A DNA stretch of 64,000 nt, taken from CAZSNT01 sp964607765 (GTDB lineage Bacteria; Verrucomicrobiota; Lentisphaeria; Oligosphaerales; JABHEG01). The notes beneath the pieces are model-generated. The model saw only the letters and a program-made list of their open reading frames with translations. It had not been told where the DNA came from and searched no databases. The position numbers and the translations under genes were made by a program. Location: assembly GCA_964607765.1 (NCBI GenBank), contig CAZSNT010000030.1, positions 7,210 to 71,209 on the forward strand, read 5' to 3'. Positions 49,384 through 57,708 of the stretch are shown piece after piece (within the stretch, counting starts at the first letter, position 1; each line of letters starts with the position of its first letter).

Positions 49384-52300
49384 ATGTCACTGATCGCTGA
49401 TCTCCACATCCACTCGTACCTGTCACGCGCGACCAGTAAGGAATGTACGTTGGAGGGCCTGCAGTACTGGGCTCAGCTGAAAGGCGTGCGGGTTGTGGGA
49501 ACAGGCGATTTCACACACCCCACCTGGTTCAGGGAACTCAGCGACAAGCTCGTACCGTCGGCGCCCGGCCTGTTCCGCCTTCCCGACGATGTGACCCGGA
49601 CCGTCTCGGAGACTGTCCCCAAAGCCTGCCGCGGCCCGGTCGAGTTCATGCTCACGGGCGAAATCAGCAGCATCTACAAGCGTGACGGCCGCGTGCGCAA
49701 GGTCCATTCCATCCTCCTGGCACCCGACCTGGAGACGGTCGCGACCATCAACGCACGGCTCGATGCCATCGGCAACATCAAGTCGGACGGACGCCCCATA
49801 TTGGGTCTGGATCCCCGCGACCTGCTGGAAATCGCCTTGGAGGCAAATCCGAAGAGTGTCCTGATCCCCGCGCACATCTGGACGCCGTGGTTCTCCATGT
49901 TGGGCTCCAAGTCCGGATTCGACTCCGCGCTCGAGTGTTTCGGTGAGCTGACCCAACACATCTTCGCCGTGGAAACCGGCCTATCCTCGGACCCGCCGAT
50001 GAACTGGCGTGTGAGCTCGCTCGATGACCTGGCTCTGATCTCCAACTCCGACCTGCATTCGCCGCGCAACCTGGCCCGGAACGCCAACGTGTTTCATTGC
50101 GACCCCGACTTCTATGCGTTCCGCAACGGGCTGCGCCGGAAAGACCCCGCCGTGTGCGGCGGCACAATCGACATGTTCCCGGAGGAAGGCAAGTACCACC
50201 ACGACGGGCATCGCAAGTGCGGTGTGGTGATGGAGCCTGAGGAGAGCCTGGCACACGACTGCCTCTGCCCGGTCTGCGGCAAGCCTCTCGTGCTGGGCGT
50301 TCTCCACCGCGTGGTTAAGCTGGCAGATCGGACCACAGGCGCGCGACCGTCTACGGCACTGCCGTGTCAGTACATCATCCCGCTGCCCGAGCTCCTCTCC
50401 GAGCTGTACGACTGTGGTCCGAACACGAAGAAGGTCAACACGGCCTACTTCCGCCTGCTGGATGCCTACGGCCCGGAGCTGACCATCTTGCGCAACATCC
50501 CTCCTCAATCCCTGGCAGACGCCGCACCGCCCCTGTTGGGCGAAGCCGTGCGCCGGGTCCGAAGCGGCGAGGTCCATCGCAAAGCCGGATTCGACGGCGA
50601 GTACGGCGAGATCCGGGTGTTCAGCCCCGGCGAACAGGAACAACTGACGAACCAGGGGATCTTCTTCCCCGACGCTGCCCCCGAAACAGATGGCGACGAG
50701 GCGGCGCATTCACGCGTCGCTGCCGGCCAGGCAGGCGGCACAGGCGCCACCGGCAGCGCCGACGAACACGATCAGGCCGTGTACCACCTGTTGCGCCCGA
50801 CGGCGGGACGGGCCGCCGCTGCGAGTGTTGCCCCGCAAGATCAGCTCTCGCTGTTCGAAACGCGCAGTCTGCTCGACGGGCTGACTCCGGCGCAGGCGCA
50901 GGCGGCCTCGGTCGACGATGCGCCGCTGATCATCGTGGCCGGCCCCGGCACAGGCAAGACGCGGACGCTGACACGCCGCATCGCCCACCTCGTATCCCAC
51001 CGTTTCGTGGACCCAGGCACGGTTCTGGCCGTCACCTTCACCAATCGCGCGGCGCGGGAGATGCAGCAGCGTCTCGAGGATCTGCTGGGCCACACTGCCG
51101 GCCGCGTCCGGGTGTCGACCTTCCACGCGTTCGCCTTGGACGTGCTGCGACAGCACGCCTCGGCGGCGAACTTGCCCGAGGACTTCCACCTGGTCGATCA
51201 GGCAGGCGAGTTGGAGCTGCTGCGTTCGGCGACGTCGATGCCCGCCCGAGAAGCGGCGCGCGCACTCGAGGCGATCAGTTCGGCCCGACGTGAGGGCGGC
51301 AACGTGGCAACGCTTCCCGGTGGTCGCGAGCTCGAACAGGCGCTGCACGAGCAGAGCGCCCTGCCGCTCGACGAGATTGTCCCACGCTGTGTGACGCTGC
51401 TGCGGACTGATCCGGCGCTCGTGGCGCAACTGGGCGTGCACTGGCTGTGTGTGGACGAGTACCAGGACATCAACAGACCCCAGTACGAGCTGGTCAAGCT
51501 GCTCTCGCCCGAGGGTAAGGGGTTGTGTGTCATCGGCGACACGGACCAGGCCATCTACGGCTTCCGCGGCGCGGATGTCTCCTGCTTCCTCACTTTTGCC
51601 GAGGACTTTCCCGGGGCCAAGACGCTCCAGCTCAAATGCAATTTCCGCTCCAGCGGCAATGTCGTGGCAGCGGCCGGACAGGTGATTGCGCCGGGGCGCA
51701 CACCCATGTCGGTGACAGCCGAGAGCGCGCACGAAGCCGGACTGCGACTCCGGTTCCACGAAGCCCCAAGTGCCGCCGCCGAAGCGGAGTTCATCGCCCA
51801 CGAAGTCGAGAAATGGCTGGGGGGCACAGCCATGTTTTCCGTTGATTCCTCCCGCGTCACGGGGACTGATGAAGGTGGCGAGGTGGGGCTCAGCGACATC
51901 GCCGTGTTGGTGCGTCTGCGCGCCCAGCTCGGCCCGTTGCAGCAGGCCCTCTCCCGGCTGGGCCTTCCGGTTCAGTCGCTCGCCGACCGACCTTTCGCGG
52001 AACAGCCCGGCGCGCAAGACCTGCTGAAAGCGTTGCGCGCGCTCCCTTCGGAAGCACAGCACGGACCCGCCGCACTCGCCGTGGACAAACTCCTCGGAAC
52101 CGGGAAACAGCTGTCGGCGGACGCCCAAGGCGTTCTGGACCAGGCACAGTTGCTCGCCGCGGGGTTTGCCGGTACACTCCGCCAATTCCTCGACTCGCTG
52201 CAGCTCCGCATCAGCGTCGACCGGTACGACAGGGCGGCGGAACGCGTCACACTGCTTACGCTCCACGCCGCCAAGGGGCTCGAATTCCCGATCGTCTTCC

Positions 52301-52578
52301 TGGCAGGTTGCGAAGACGGGATCATCCCGTTCGTGCGCGAAGACGGCAAGCCGACGGACCCCGAGGAAGAACGACGTCTGCTCTTCGTCGGCATGACCAG
52401 AGCCCAGCAAGTGCTGTATCTGACCTGTGCCAGACGTCGGGCGTTGTTCGGCACACATGAGGACCGGCTCATGTCCCCGTATTTGAACGAGGTAGCCGCC
52501 CATCTGCGGCAGGGCCTGTCCATGCCGCAGCGCAAGCCGCGGCCGCGCCAGCAGCAGCTCGAATTCAAGTTGGGCTAG
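49384..52578 (+). CDS. EndoQ-type PHP endonuclease fused to UvrD/Rep helicase
   Basis: 1064 residues. Residues 1-430 match the endonuclease Q/YqxK group. A PHP domain carries His8, His10 (DLHIHS), Asp42 and His45 (GDFTHP), Glu93, His108, His164 and Asp223-His225 (SDLHSP), followed by a zinc site with Cys279, Cys293, Cys295 and Cys298. EndoQ cuts DNA 5' to deaminated bases and abasic sites. A low-complexity linker (430-490) leads to a compact superfamily 1A helicase: Walker A AGPGTGKT (519-526), DEYQD (691-695), GDTDQAIYGFRG, LHAAKGLEFP and GMTRAQ. The helicase part (about 570 residues) is shorter than UvrD. I infer incision and unwinding of damaged DNA by one protein. It abuts radC tail to tail. 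Confidence 0.9.
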   Translation: MSLIADLHIHSYLSRATSKECTLEGLQYWAQLKGVRVVGTGDFTHPTWFRELSDKLVPSAPGLFRLPDDVTRTVSETVPKACRGPVEFMLTGEISSIYKRDGRVRKVHSILLAPDLETVATINARLDAIGNIKSDGRPILGLDPRDLLEIALEANPKSVLIPAHIWTPWFSMLGSKSGFDSALECFGELTQHIFAVETGLSSDPPMNWRVSSLDDLALISNSDLHSPRNLARNANVFHCDPDFYAFRNGLRRKDPAVCGGTIDMFPEEGKYHHDGHRKCGVVMEPEESLAHDCLCPVCGKPLVLGVLHRVVKLADRTTGARPSTALPCQYIIPLPELLSELYDCGPNTKKVNTAYFRLLDAYGPELTILRNIPPQSLADAAPPLLGEAVRRVRSGEVHRKAGFDGEYGEIRVFSPGEQEQLTNQGIFFPDAAPETDGDEAAHSRVAAGQAGGTGATGSADEHDQAVYHLLRPTAGRAAAASVAPQDQLSLFETRSLLDGLTPAQAQAASVDDAPLIIVAGPGTGKTRTLTRRIAHLVSHRFVDPGTVLAVTFTNRAAREMQQRLEDLLGHTAGRVRVSTFHAFALDVLRQHASAANLPEDFHLVDQAGELELLRSATSMPAREAARALEAISSARREGGNVATLPGGRELEQALHEQSALPLDEIVPRCVTLLRTDPALVAQLGVHWLCVDEYQDINRPQYELVKLLSPEGKGLCVIGDTDQAIYGFRGADVSCFLTFAEDFPGAKTLQLKCNFRSSGNVVAAAGQVIAPGRTPMSVTAESAHEAGLRLRFHEAPSAAAEAEFIAHEVEKWLGGTAMFSVDSSRVTGTDEGGEVGLSDIAVLVRLRAQLGPLQQALSRLGLPVQSLADRPFAEQPGAQDLLKALRALPSEAQHGPAALAVDKLLGTGKQLSADAQGVLDQAQLLAAGFAGTLRQFLDSLQLRISVDRYDRAAERVTLLTLHAAKGLEFPIVFLAGCEDGIIPFVREDGKPTDPEEERRLLFVGMTRAQQVLYLTCARRRALFGTHEDRLMSPYLNEVAAHLRQGLSMPQRKPRPRQQQLEFKLG

Positions 52579-53319
52579 CTACAGCAGCTGCACCTCCCTG
52601 AAACTCACGTAGTCTCTGGCACGCAGCGGTGTTCGGCGCCCCAGAATGACGTGGTCCACCACGTCGATGCCCACGATCTTGCCCGCCGCCACCAGTTCCC
52701 GCGTGCAGTCGATGTCTTTCTCGGAAGGAGTGGGATCGCCGCTGGGATGGTTGTGGACCAGCACGACCCTGGCACAAGACGCACGGATGGCGCCGCGGAA
52801 TACTTCGCGGGCGTGCACATGACTGCGGTCCAGCAGGCCAACGGTGATGCACTCTTCGCGTACCAGGTAGTTCTTGGCATCCAGCAGCAGAACGCGGAAC
52901 TCCTCCTGCTTCTTTCCGCGCAGTGTCTCGCGCACCAGCCGAGCCACATCCGCCGGCGTCTCAAGCCGGGGCCGCTCCCGAGCCACCGACCGGCTGAGCC
53001 GTTTGGCCAGTGCGAACGCTGCGCTGATCTCGATCGCCTTCGCCTGTCCTACACCCCGGATCTGCTGCAGGTCGGCAACGGGCGCGGCAGCCAGCGCCGC
53101 AATGTCACCACCGAATGCAGCCATCAGATCCCGCGCCAGATCCAGCACAGACCGCCCTCTCGCGCCCGTCCGCAGGACGATGGCGAGAAGCTCCGTGTCG
53201 CTGAGTACATCCGCCCCGCCGTGCAGCAGCCGTTCCCGGGGCCGTTCCCGCTGCGGAAGCTCCGCGATCAGATACCCCCGTTGCGCGGAGTGTGTACCGC
53301 TGTCCGAATAGGTGTTCAT
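52579..53319 (-). CDS. radC: RadC-family (JAB/MPN) protein
   Basis: 246 residues from the ATG at 53319 (GGGGAG five bases away). An N-terminal helix-hairpin-helix (LQQIRGVGQAKAIEI) is followed by the MPN domain with the JAMM metal motif HNHPSGDPTPSEKD. Despite the name, RadC's repair role is unproven; the MPN domain is metallopeptidase-like. Length is typical. It is convergent with the nuclease-helicase gene with no base between the stop codons. Its upstream region is unusually AT-rich and carries a perfect TTGACA. Confidence 0.93.
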   Translation of the reverse strand: MNTYSDSGTHSAQRGYLIAELPQRERPRERLLHGGADVLSDTELLAIVLRTGARGRSVLDLARDLMAAFGGDIAALAAAPVADLQQIRGVGQAKAIEISAAFALAKRLSRSVARERPRLETPADVARLVRETLRGKKQEEFRVLLLDAKNYLVREECITVGLLDRSHVHAREVFRGAIRASCARVVLVHNHPSGDPTPSEKDIDCTRELVAAGKIVGIDVVDHVILGRRTPLRARDYVSFREVQLL

Positions 53320-53362
53320 GGTTTCTCCCCGGCGAGTGACACAATTACTCCGATAGCTAGTA

Positions 53363-53392
53363 TACTTATGCCTTATATTTATCACATGTCAA
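53363..53392 (-). promoter_or_regulatory. Candidate radC promoter in an AT-rich patch
   Basis: On the minus strand a perfect TTGACA (53387-53392) is followed, 18 bases on, by TAAGTA (53363-53368). The surrounding 60 bases are far more AT-rich than the rest of the window. Confidence 0.4.
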
Positions 53393-53436
53393 ATAGAAGT
53401 GCGGAGTAACGTGCGCAGTTACGTGAGGCAGCCCCC

Positions 53437-53464
53437 GTAGCCCGGCTCCCCCGAGCCGGGTGTC
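53437..53464. repeat. Single REP-like palindrome
   Basis: GTAGCCCGGCTC, loop CCCC, GAGCCGGGTGTC: the same 28-base unit as at 10296-10323 apart from the loop, here as a lone copy. It lies between radC and the end of rfaE2. Confidence 0.85.
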
Positions 53465-53482
53465 CCCGTCAATCATCCCGGG

Positions 53483-53986
53483 TCAGCAGTCGGACACCTT
53501 GATCCGGCGTATCATCTCGGTAGTGGACAGGCCGCCCACAAAGGGAAGGAAGTGGAACCGACACCCCATGGATTTGAGCAGGGCATGCTCCTCCCGGTCG
53601 ATCGTTTCTTCCGTGTAGTCTCCCCCCTTCACGTACAGATCCGGAGCCACGGCGCGCAGCAGCGCCATGGGTTTGGGCGTCCGGAACAGCACAACCGCGT
53701 CTGTCGACTCCAGACAGGCCAGCATGAATGCCCTGTCCTGCTCATTCACTACGGGCCGATCGGGGCCCTTGATCGCCCGGATCGACGCGTCGCCGTTCAC
53801 AGCCACAAGCAGCGCGTCGCCCAACGCCCGAGCGCGCATCAGGTAATCGGCGTGGCCACGGTGCAGCAGATCGAAACAGCCATTCGTGACCACCAGCAGC
53901 CGACCGGCCTGGCGCAAGCGCTCGCGCCAACCGACAGCTTGCTCGACAGTCATCAGCTTTGCCTCGGCATCTCGCACCGTCGACAT
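53483..53986 (-). CDS. rfaE2: D-glycero-beta-D-manno-heptose-1-phosphate adenylyltransferase
   Basis: 167 residues from the ATG at 53986. A GTG at 54025 overlaps the upstream stop (GTGA), and an ATG at 53953 has the best ribosome binding site, so the start is not settled. TNGCFDLLHRGHADYL holds the HxGH nucleotide-binding motif (His42, His45), and VKGGDYTEETI and GLSTTEMIRRI are family signatures. It makes ADP-heptose for the lipopolysaccharide core, so the cell is expected to have an outer membrane with heptose. The kinase half (RfaE1) is separate and not in the window. Confidence 0.93.
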   Translation of the reverse strand: MSTVRDAEAKLMTVEQAVGWRERLRQAGRLLVVTNGCFDLLHRGHADYLMRARALGDALLVAVNGDASIRAIKGPDRPVVNEQDRAFMLACLESTDAVVLFRTPKPMALLRAVAPDLYVKGGDYTEETIDREEHALLKSMGCRFHFLPFVGGLSTTEMIRRIKVSDC

Positions 53987-54021
53987 CCCTCCGTACAGCG
54001 GAAAGCCAGCTCGACCCTCGG

Positions 54022-54393
54022 TCACGCCGCACTGCCGGCGCCGGCAGCGCCACGGTTTCCGTGGTTCACCTCAACAAGGAACTCTTCCATGCCGGCCGCA
54101 ACACGCCCCACCTCTTTGACGTCTGCTCGAGCGGCTGCCCCGCGCAGGTCCGTGCCCAGCTCACGCAGACTATCTTGTCCGATCTGCGCACCCACCGTCT
54201 CGAGCGCGTGCGCCACGTCGGCCAGGTAAGGCCAATCATCATCGTCCTCCCACTCGAGCACCTCTGCGTGCAGCGTGATCAGATTGGTCAGCAGATCATC
54301 GGTCAGCAGATCAATCTCATAGTCCTTCAGCGCGAAGTCATCCCTCAGACGGCGCCGAATGATCTTGAGTTTCTCGCTGCGTCTTCTGGCCAT
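54022..54393 (-). CDS. HPt-like helical protein of unknown function
   Basis: 123 residues from the ATG at 54393; the frame runs further upstream without support. It is all-helical and charged. The segment around His62, HALETVGAQIG, has the spacing of the histidine phosphotransfer (HPt) motif HTLKGSARNIG, with the His and the last Gly kept but the Lys replaced by Glu, and DSLRELGTDLRGAA continues as in HPt helices. No response regulator is nearby. The resemblance may be chance. The stop overlaps the possible GTG start of rfaE2, so the genes are probably co-translated. Confidence 0.5.
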   Translation of the reverse strand: MARRRSEKLKIIRRRLRDDFALKDYEIDLLTDDLLTNLITLHAEVLEWEDDDDWPYLADVAHALETVGAQIGQDSLRELGTDLRGAAARADVKEVGRVAAGMEEFLVEVNHGNRGAAGAGSAA

Positions 54394-54534
54394 AATCCTC
54401 GGTCCATGTGGCCGTGCTGCGGGAAGGGCTCGGTCAACGCCCTGTTGACGAGCCATCCACGGTAACCCCGCTCCCGCCTTTTTCCAGCGCTCTGAAGCGA
54501 GGATCCAGGCTCGACGTGCCGAACGCTCCGGATC

Positions 54535-54562
54535 TTGCGTTGCTCGGACGGATCAGTATATT
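54535..54562 (+). promoter_or_regulatory. Candidate sigma-70 promoter for the 54613 cassette
   Basis: TTGCGT and TATATT are separated by 16 bases, ending 50 bases before the first start codon of the three-gene cassette. Confidence 0.55.
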
Positions 54563-54612
54563 GGCCGTGACGCCGAATCCGGAAGTTGACGAGAGCCTGA
54601 CTGGACCCATCC

Positions 54613-55302
54613 ATGCTGCGAAAGCTGCCCACCATCGCCGCGACCGTGATCACACTGTGCGCCGTCTGCTGCTCGTCCCACGCCGCCTCGAAGGGGCTGA
54701 GCGACAAGCAGAAGGAGCATTATTCACAGGTGCGCAAGGACTTCTTCGTGGCGCTCGCACTGCCGCCGCGCGAAGGCAGCAGAAGACTGCGCAAGGAGCA
54801 CGACAGGTACCTGAAGAGCGTCACTGCGTTCATGAAAGCCGGGGGTGAGGCGTCAGCTCCGCACAAAGCTGCTGCCCTCTATTTCCGTGCCCGTGTGTTG
54901 CTTCGGGTGCGGTATCTGAAGCACGCTCGCAAGGACCTCGTCCAGTGCCTCTCCGTGCTCGAGTCGTTCCCGGCAGCGGACGCCAAGAAAGCTCCGGGCC
55001 TGCCAACAGAGGCGACCATCCGCGTGTTCCACGCTTTCACGTTCACCGCCAATGGCGCGGACGCGGTGTTGAAGGAACTGGAGGCCATTCCGGAGGAGGC
55101 CGGCAAGCCCCGCTATTTCGAGGTCGGCGACGTGATGAACGATTGGGCTGACTCGCTGGCCGATGCCGACCGCATCGACGAAGCGATGCGGGCATACACT
55201 GTCATCAAGAAATTCGATCTCTGGGAAGAGGACTATCAGCACCCGGATCGCAAGATCGAACTGCTGAAAGTACGCCAGTCCGCCGCGAACCCTTACGAAT
55301 AG
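54613..55302 (+). CDS. Exported helical-repeat protein, first gene of envelope cassette
   Basis: 229 residues with a signal peptide ending around CSSHA (residues 1-24). The mature part is all-helical; ALYFRARVLLRVRYLKHARKDL and the later helices around DWADSLADADRIDEAMRAYTVIKKFD in outline have a tetratricopeptide-repeat-like character. TPR proteins act as scaffolds for protein complexes. It shares a strand and close spacing (33 bases) with two membrane coiled-coil genes. I recognise no named family. Confidence 0.62.
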   Translation: MLRKLPTIAATVITLCAVCCSSHAASKGLSDKQKEHYSQVRKDFFVALALPPREGSRRLRKEHDRYLKSVTAFMKAGGEASAPHKAAALYFRARVLLRVRYLKHARKDLVQCLSVLESFPAADAKKAPGLPTEATIRVFHAFTFTANGADAVLKELEAIPEEAGKPRYFEVGDVMNDWADSLADADRIDEAMRAYTVIKKFDLWEEDYQHPDRKIELLKVRQSAANPYE

Positions 55303-55335
55303 ACTTGTCCCGAACCGTTCAGGAGACCCGGAACA

Positions 55336-55785
55336 ATGAGATGGATCGGTTGGATTCTGTTTGTGCTGACCCTGTTGGCTGCCGTTGGCGCGCACCAGGT
55401 CAAGACGGAGAGCAACGTCAACGAGAAGAAACGCGTTGACGCTGAGATCGCGCGCAAGACGGAGGAAGTGGAACGCCTGTTGGCGACGGCGTCTGCCGGC
55501 ATTCCGGAACTGGAAAGCCGCCACAACCAGGAACAGGGCGAAACCAAAACGGTCCAGGCGCAACTGACCGCGATCCAGGAGAAGGAAACCAAGCTCACCA
55601 GACGCGTCACGGAGCTTGAGAACTCGATCAACTCGCTCCGTTCTGCCAAAGACAACGTGCAGACGCAGCGCCGCGAGAACATGGGCGAGATCAAAGAACT
55701 GCAGCAGAAGGTCGATCTGGCGGACAAGCAGAACAGTGCCTTGAAGAAAGCACTGGAGACCGTGTCACCAAAGGTGGGGCTCTGA
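55336..55785 (+). CDS. Small membrane-anchored coiled-coil protein
   Basis: 149 residues. The first 17 residues (WIGWILFVLTLLAAVGA) are a membrane anchor or uncleaved signal, and the rest is an unbroken coiled coil rich in Glu, Lys, Gln and Thr with heptad-like Leu/Ile/Val spacing. Its layout is repeated in larger form by the next gene, three bases downstream. It is probably anchored in the inner membrane with the coil in the periplasm. Function unknown. Confidence 0.62.
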   Translation: MRWIGWILFVLTLLAAVGAHQVKTESNVNEKKRVDAEIARKTEEVERLLATASAGIPELESRHNQEQGETKTVQAQLTAIQEKETKLTRRVTELENSINSLRSAKDNVQTQRRENMGEIKELQQKVDLADKQNSALKKALETVSPKVGL

Positions 55786-55788
55786 CCG

Positions 55789-56646
55789 ATGGTCAAGATC
55801 AAGAACGTCAAACGAAGCGCGCCGAGCGCACGGCCGACAGCCAAGCGCCGGGCTGCACGGGCCCGCAAAGGCCCGAGCACGGCAGGGCTGGTTATCGGCA
55901 TCCTGGGCTGGGTCTGCTCCCTGACGGCGGTGGTAATCACCATCGTCGACGTCAAGAAGTGCGATGCGGAGTTCGCACGCATCCGGACCAGCCTGCCGGG
56001 AGAACTGGCCAAGCTGCAGGATTCGGTCAACGTCCGCAAAGCGGAGATATCCGAGAAGAAGACAGTCCTGACCAAGAGCATCAACGAACACATCGCCACG
56101 CAGGCTGAGTTGGTCCCCAAGGTCAAGTCCGGCGAGCGCGCTGTTGCGGAGCTCGAGCCGCAGGCTGAATCCCTCTCGCGCACCGAGGGGAAGCTGCGTG
56201 AGGATGTAGGCGCAATCAAGGAAGACGCAGGCCTGACAGGGGAAGGCGTCAACGATCTGAAGACCAGACTCCAGGAGGCGCAGAAGGCCCAAGAACGCCT
56301 GATCGACGAATACCGCAAGCGTTACCGCGAGATGAAGGCGCAATTCGAAGAGAAGCGGGCGCGGCCGGAACCCGAGTGGCTTCGCGCGTTTTACGGAACG
56401 CACCGACACACGCCTTTCGGTCCGGCGGCGGGGTACCTGACCGGGGAGAAGCTCTTCGAGAAAAGACGAAGTGACGACGCGCGGCGCTACTATCAGGACG
56501 TGGCCAGGCGCTATCCCGACTCCCGGTACGGAAAGCTCGCGCTGCATCGAATTCAGCAGATCGAGTCGAAGATCCCCTTCGAGCCTCACAGTCCGCCCGT
56601 GGCTTTCACGCCTTACCGGGCTCCCGCCTTCATCAGAGAGAAATAG
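55789..56646 (+). CDS. Membrane coiled-coil protein with C-terminal helical repeat
   Basis: 285 residues. A very basic N-terminus (about 1-27) precedes one transmembrane segment (about 29-50, LVIGILGWVCSLTAVVITIVD in outline). A long coiled coil (55-200) follows, then a short domain with a helix pair YYQDVARRYPDSRYGKLALHRIQQIE that matches the outer-membrane-lipoprotein (YbgF/BamD-like) TPR consensus. The final residues are Pro-rich. A role as a stalk linking the membrane to a complex is inferred. It is the last gene of the cassette and is followed by a strong hairpin. Confidence 0.62.
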   Translation: MVKIKNVKRSAPSARPTAKRRAARARKGPSTAGLVIGILGWVCSLTAVVITIVDVKKCDAEFARIRTSLPGELAKLQDSVNVRKAEISEKKTVLTKSINEHIATQAELVPKVKSGERAVAELEPQAESLSRTEGKLREDVGAIKEDAGLTGEGVNDLKTRLQEAQKAQERLIDEYRKRYREMKAQFEEKRARPEPEWLRAFYGTHRHTPFGPAAGYLTGEKLFEKRRSDDARRYYQDVARRYPDSRYGKLALHRIQQIESKIPFEPHSPPVAFTPYRAPAFIREK

Positions 56647-56647
56647 A

Positions 56648-56686
56648 ACAGACCGCACACCGGCGATACACCGATGTGCGGTCTGT
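56648..56686. terminator. Strong hairpin after the coiled-coil cassette
   Basis: ACAGACCGCACA (56648-56659) pairs perfectly over 12 bases with 56675-56686 around a 15-base loop, starting one base after the stop codon. It lies between convergent genes. Confidence 0.75.
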
Positions 56687-56738
56687 GTGGGCAAGCCGCG
56701 AAGCACGAACGGGGGAAACCCCCGGGCCTCGTTCCGGA

Positions 56739-57572
56739 TCAGGCGACGGCAGTGTCTACGCCGTCCTCCTCGATCATGCCGCGCAGTCTCTCAAGCGCTT
56801 GGTTTTGAATCTGCCGGACACGCTCCCGCGTCCGGCCAATCGTCTGACTGACTTCCTCGAGCGTCCGAGGCCGCTCGCCGTTCAAGCCGAAACGCAGAGT
56901 CAGGATCGTGCGTTCCCGCTCTTCGAGGCGCTCGGTCAGACGCAGCATGTGCACCAGCGTCTCCTCGTCCTCGACAATCTCGCTCGGGGCGGTGGTCTTC
57001 TCGTCCGGAATGATATCGCGGAACTCACCGTCCTCGCCGTGCTGGATCGGATCATGCAATGAGATCGTCGTGGTCTTGCCGAGCCGCAGACCGGTCACGG
57101 TGCGCTCGGTCAGATTCACCTCTCGGGCAATCTCGCTGTCGGTCGGCTCGCGTCCCAGATTCTCGACCATCCGCGTGCGCGCGGCCTGGATCTTGCTGAT
57201 CTTGCTGGCCGACTGTACGGGAATGCGGATCGTGCGGGCCTGATTCGCCAGCGCCCGGCGCATGGACTGTTTGATCCACCACGCCGCGTAGCTGCTCAAC
57301 TTCGCTCCCTTGGAGGGATCGAACTTCTCAACAGCACGCATCAGCCCGATGTTGCCTTCCGAAATGAGGTCGAGAAGCGGCAGCCCGAGACCTTTGAAAT
57401 CATGCGCAATCTTCACGACCAGCCGCAGGTTGCTGCGGATCAGTTTCGCGCGGGCCTCTTCTTCGCCCTTCCGGATCCGGGCAGCGAGTTCCACTTCCTC
57501 TGCAGGTGTAACCAACGAGTACTGACCGATGTTCTGCATGTAGAGCTTCATCGTGTCATTGTCTGACAGCAT
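56739..57572 (-). CDS. Sigma-70 family factor, RpoD/RpoS-like group
   Basis: 277 residues from the ATG at 57572 (AGGGAG ribosome binding site); an 83-codon upstream extension is not protein-like and overlaps the promoter. Region 1.2 is at about 7-35 (LYMQNIG), region 2 at about 40-110 (LLDLISEGNIGLMRAVEKFD and SYAAWWIKQ), region 3 at 120-190, and region 4 at 210-265 with the helix-turn-helix RTLEEVSQTIGRTRERVRQI. Region 1.1 is absent and region 1.2 is short. It is either the organism's compact primary sigma factor or a group 2 factor; the high match to regions 2 and 4 favours recognition of TTGxxx/TATAAT promoters. Its promoter has an operator-like inverted repeat. Confidence 0.93.
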   Translation of the reverse strand: MLSDNDTMKLYMQNIGQYSLVTPAEEVELAARIRKGEEEARAKLIRSNLRLVVKIAHDFKGLGLPLLDLISEGNIGLMRAVEKFDPSKGAKLSSYAAWWIKQSMRRALANQARTIRIPVQSASKISKIQAARTRMVENLGREPTDSEIAREVNLTERTVTGLRLGKTTTISLHDPIQHGEDGEFRDIIPDEKTTAPSEIVEDEETLVHMLRLTERLEERERTILTLRFGLNGERPRTLEEVSQTIGRTRERVRQIQNQALERLRGMIEEDGVDTAVA

Positions 57573-57684
57573 ACGCGCACCACTCCCTAAGCTACCTTTG
57601 GCCAAGCCGGCCGCAATCAGTCGGTGGCGGGCGCACCGATCCCCCAAGCCTTTCAGGCACGGGACCAATCCACACACCACCCCA

Positions 57685-57708
57685 TAAGAGACGCACAAAG
57701 ATCTCTTA
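57685..57708. promoter_or_regulatory. Operator-like inverted repeat at the sigma promoter start
   Basis: TAAGAGA and TCTCTTA, seven bases each and perfectly complementary, are separated by ten bases. The repeat sits just downstream of the -10 box and covers the expected transcription start, a position suited to repression. Confidence 0.5.
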
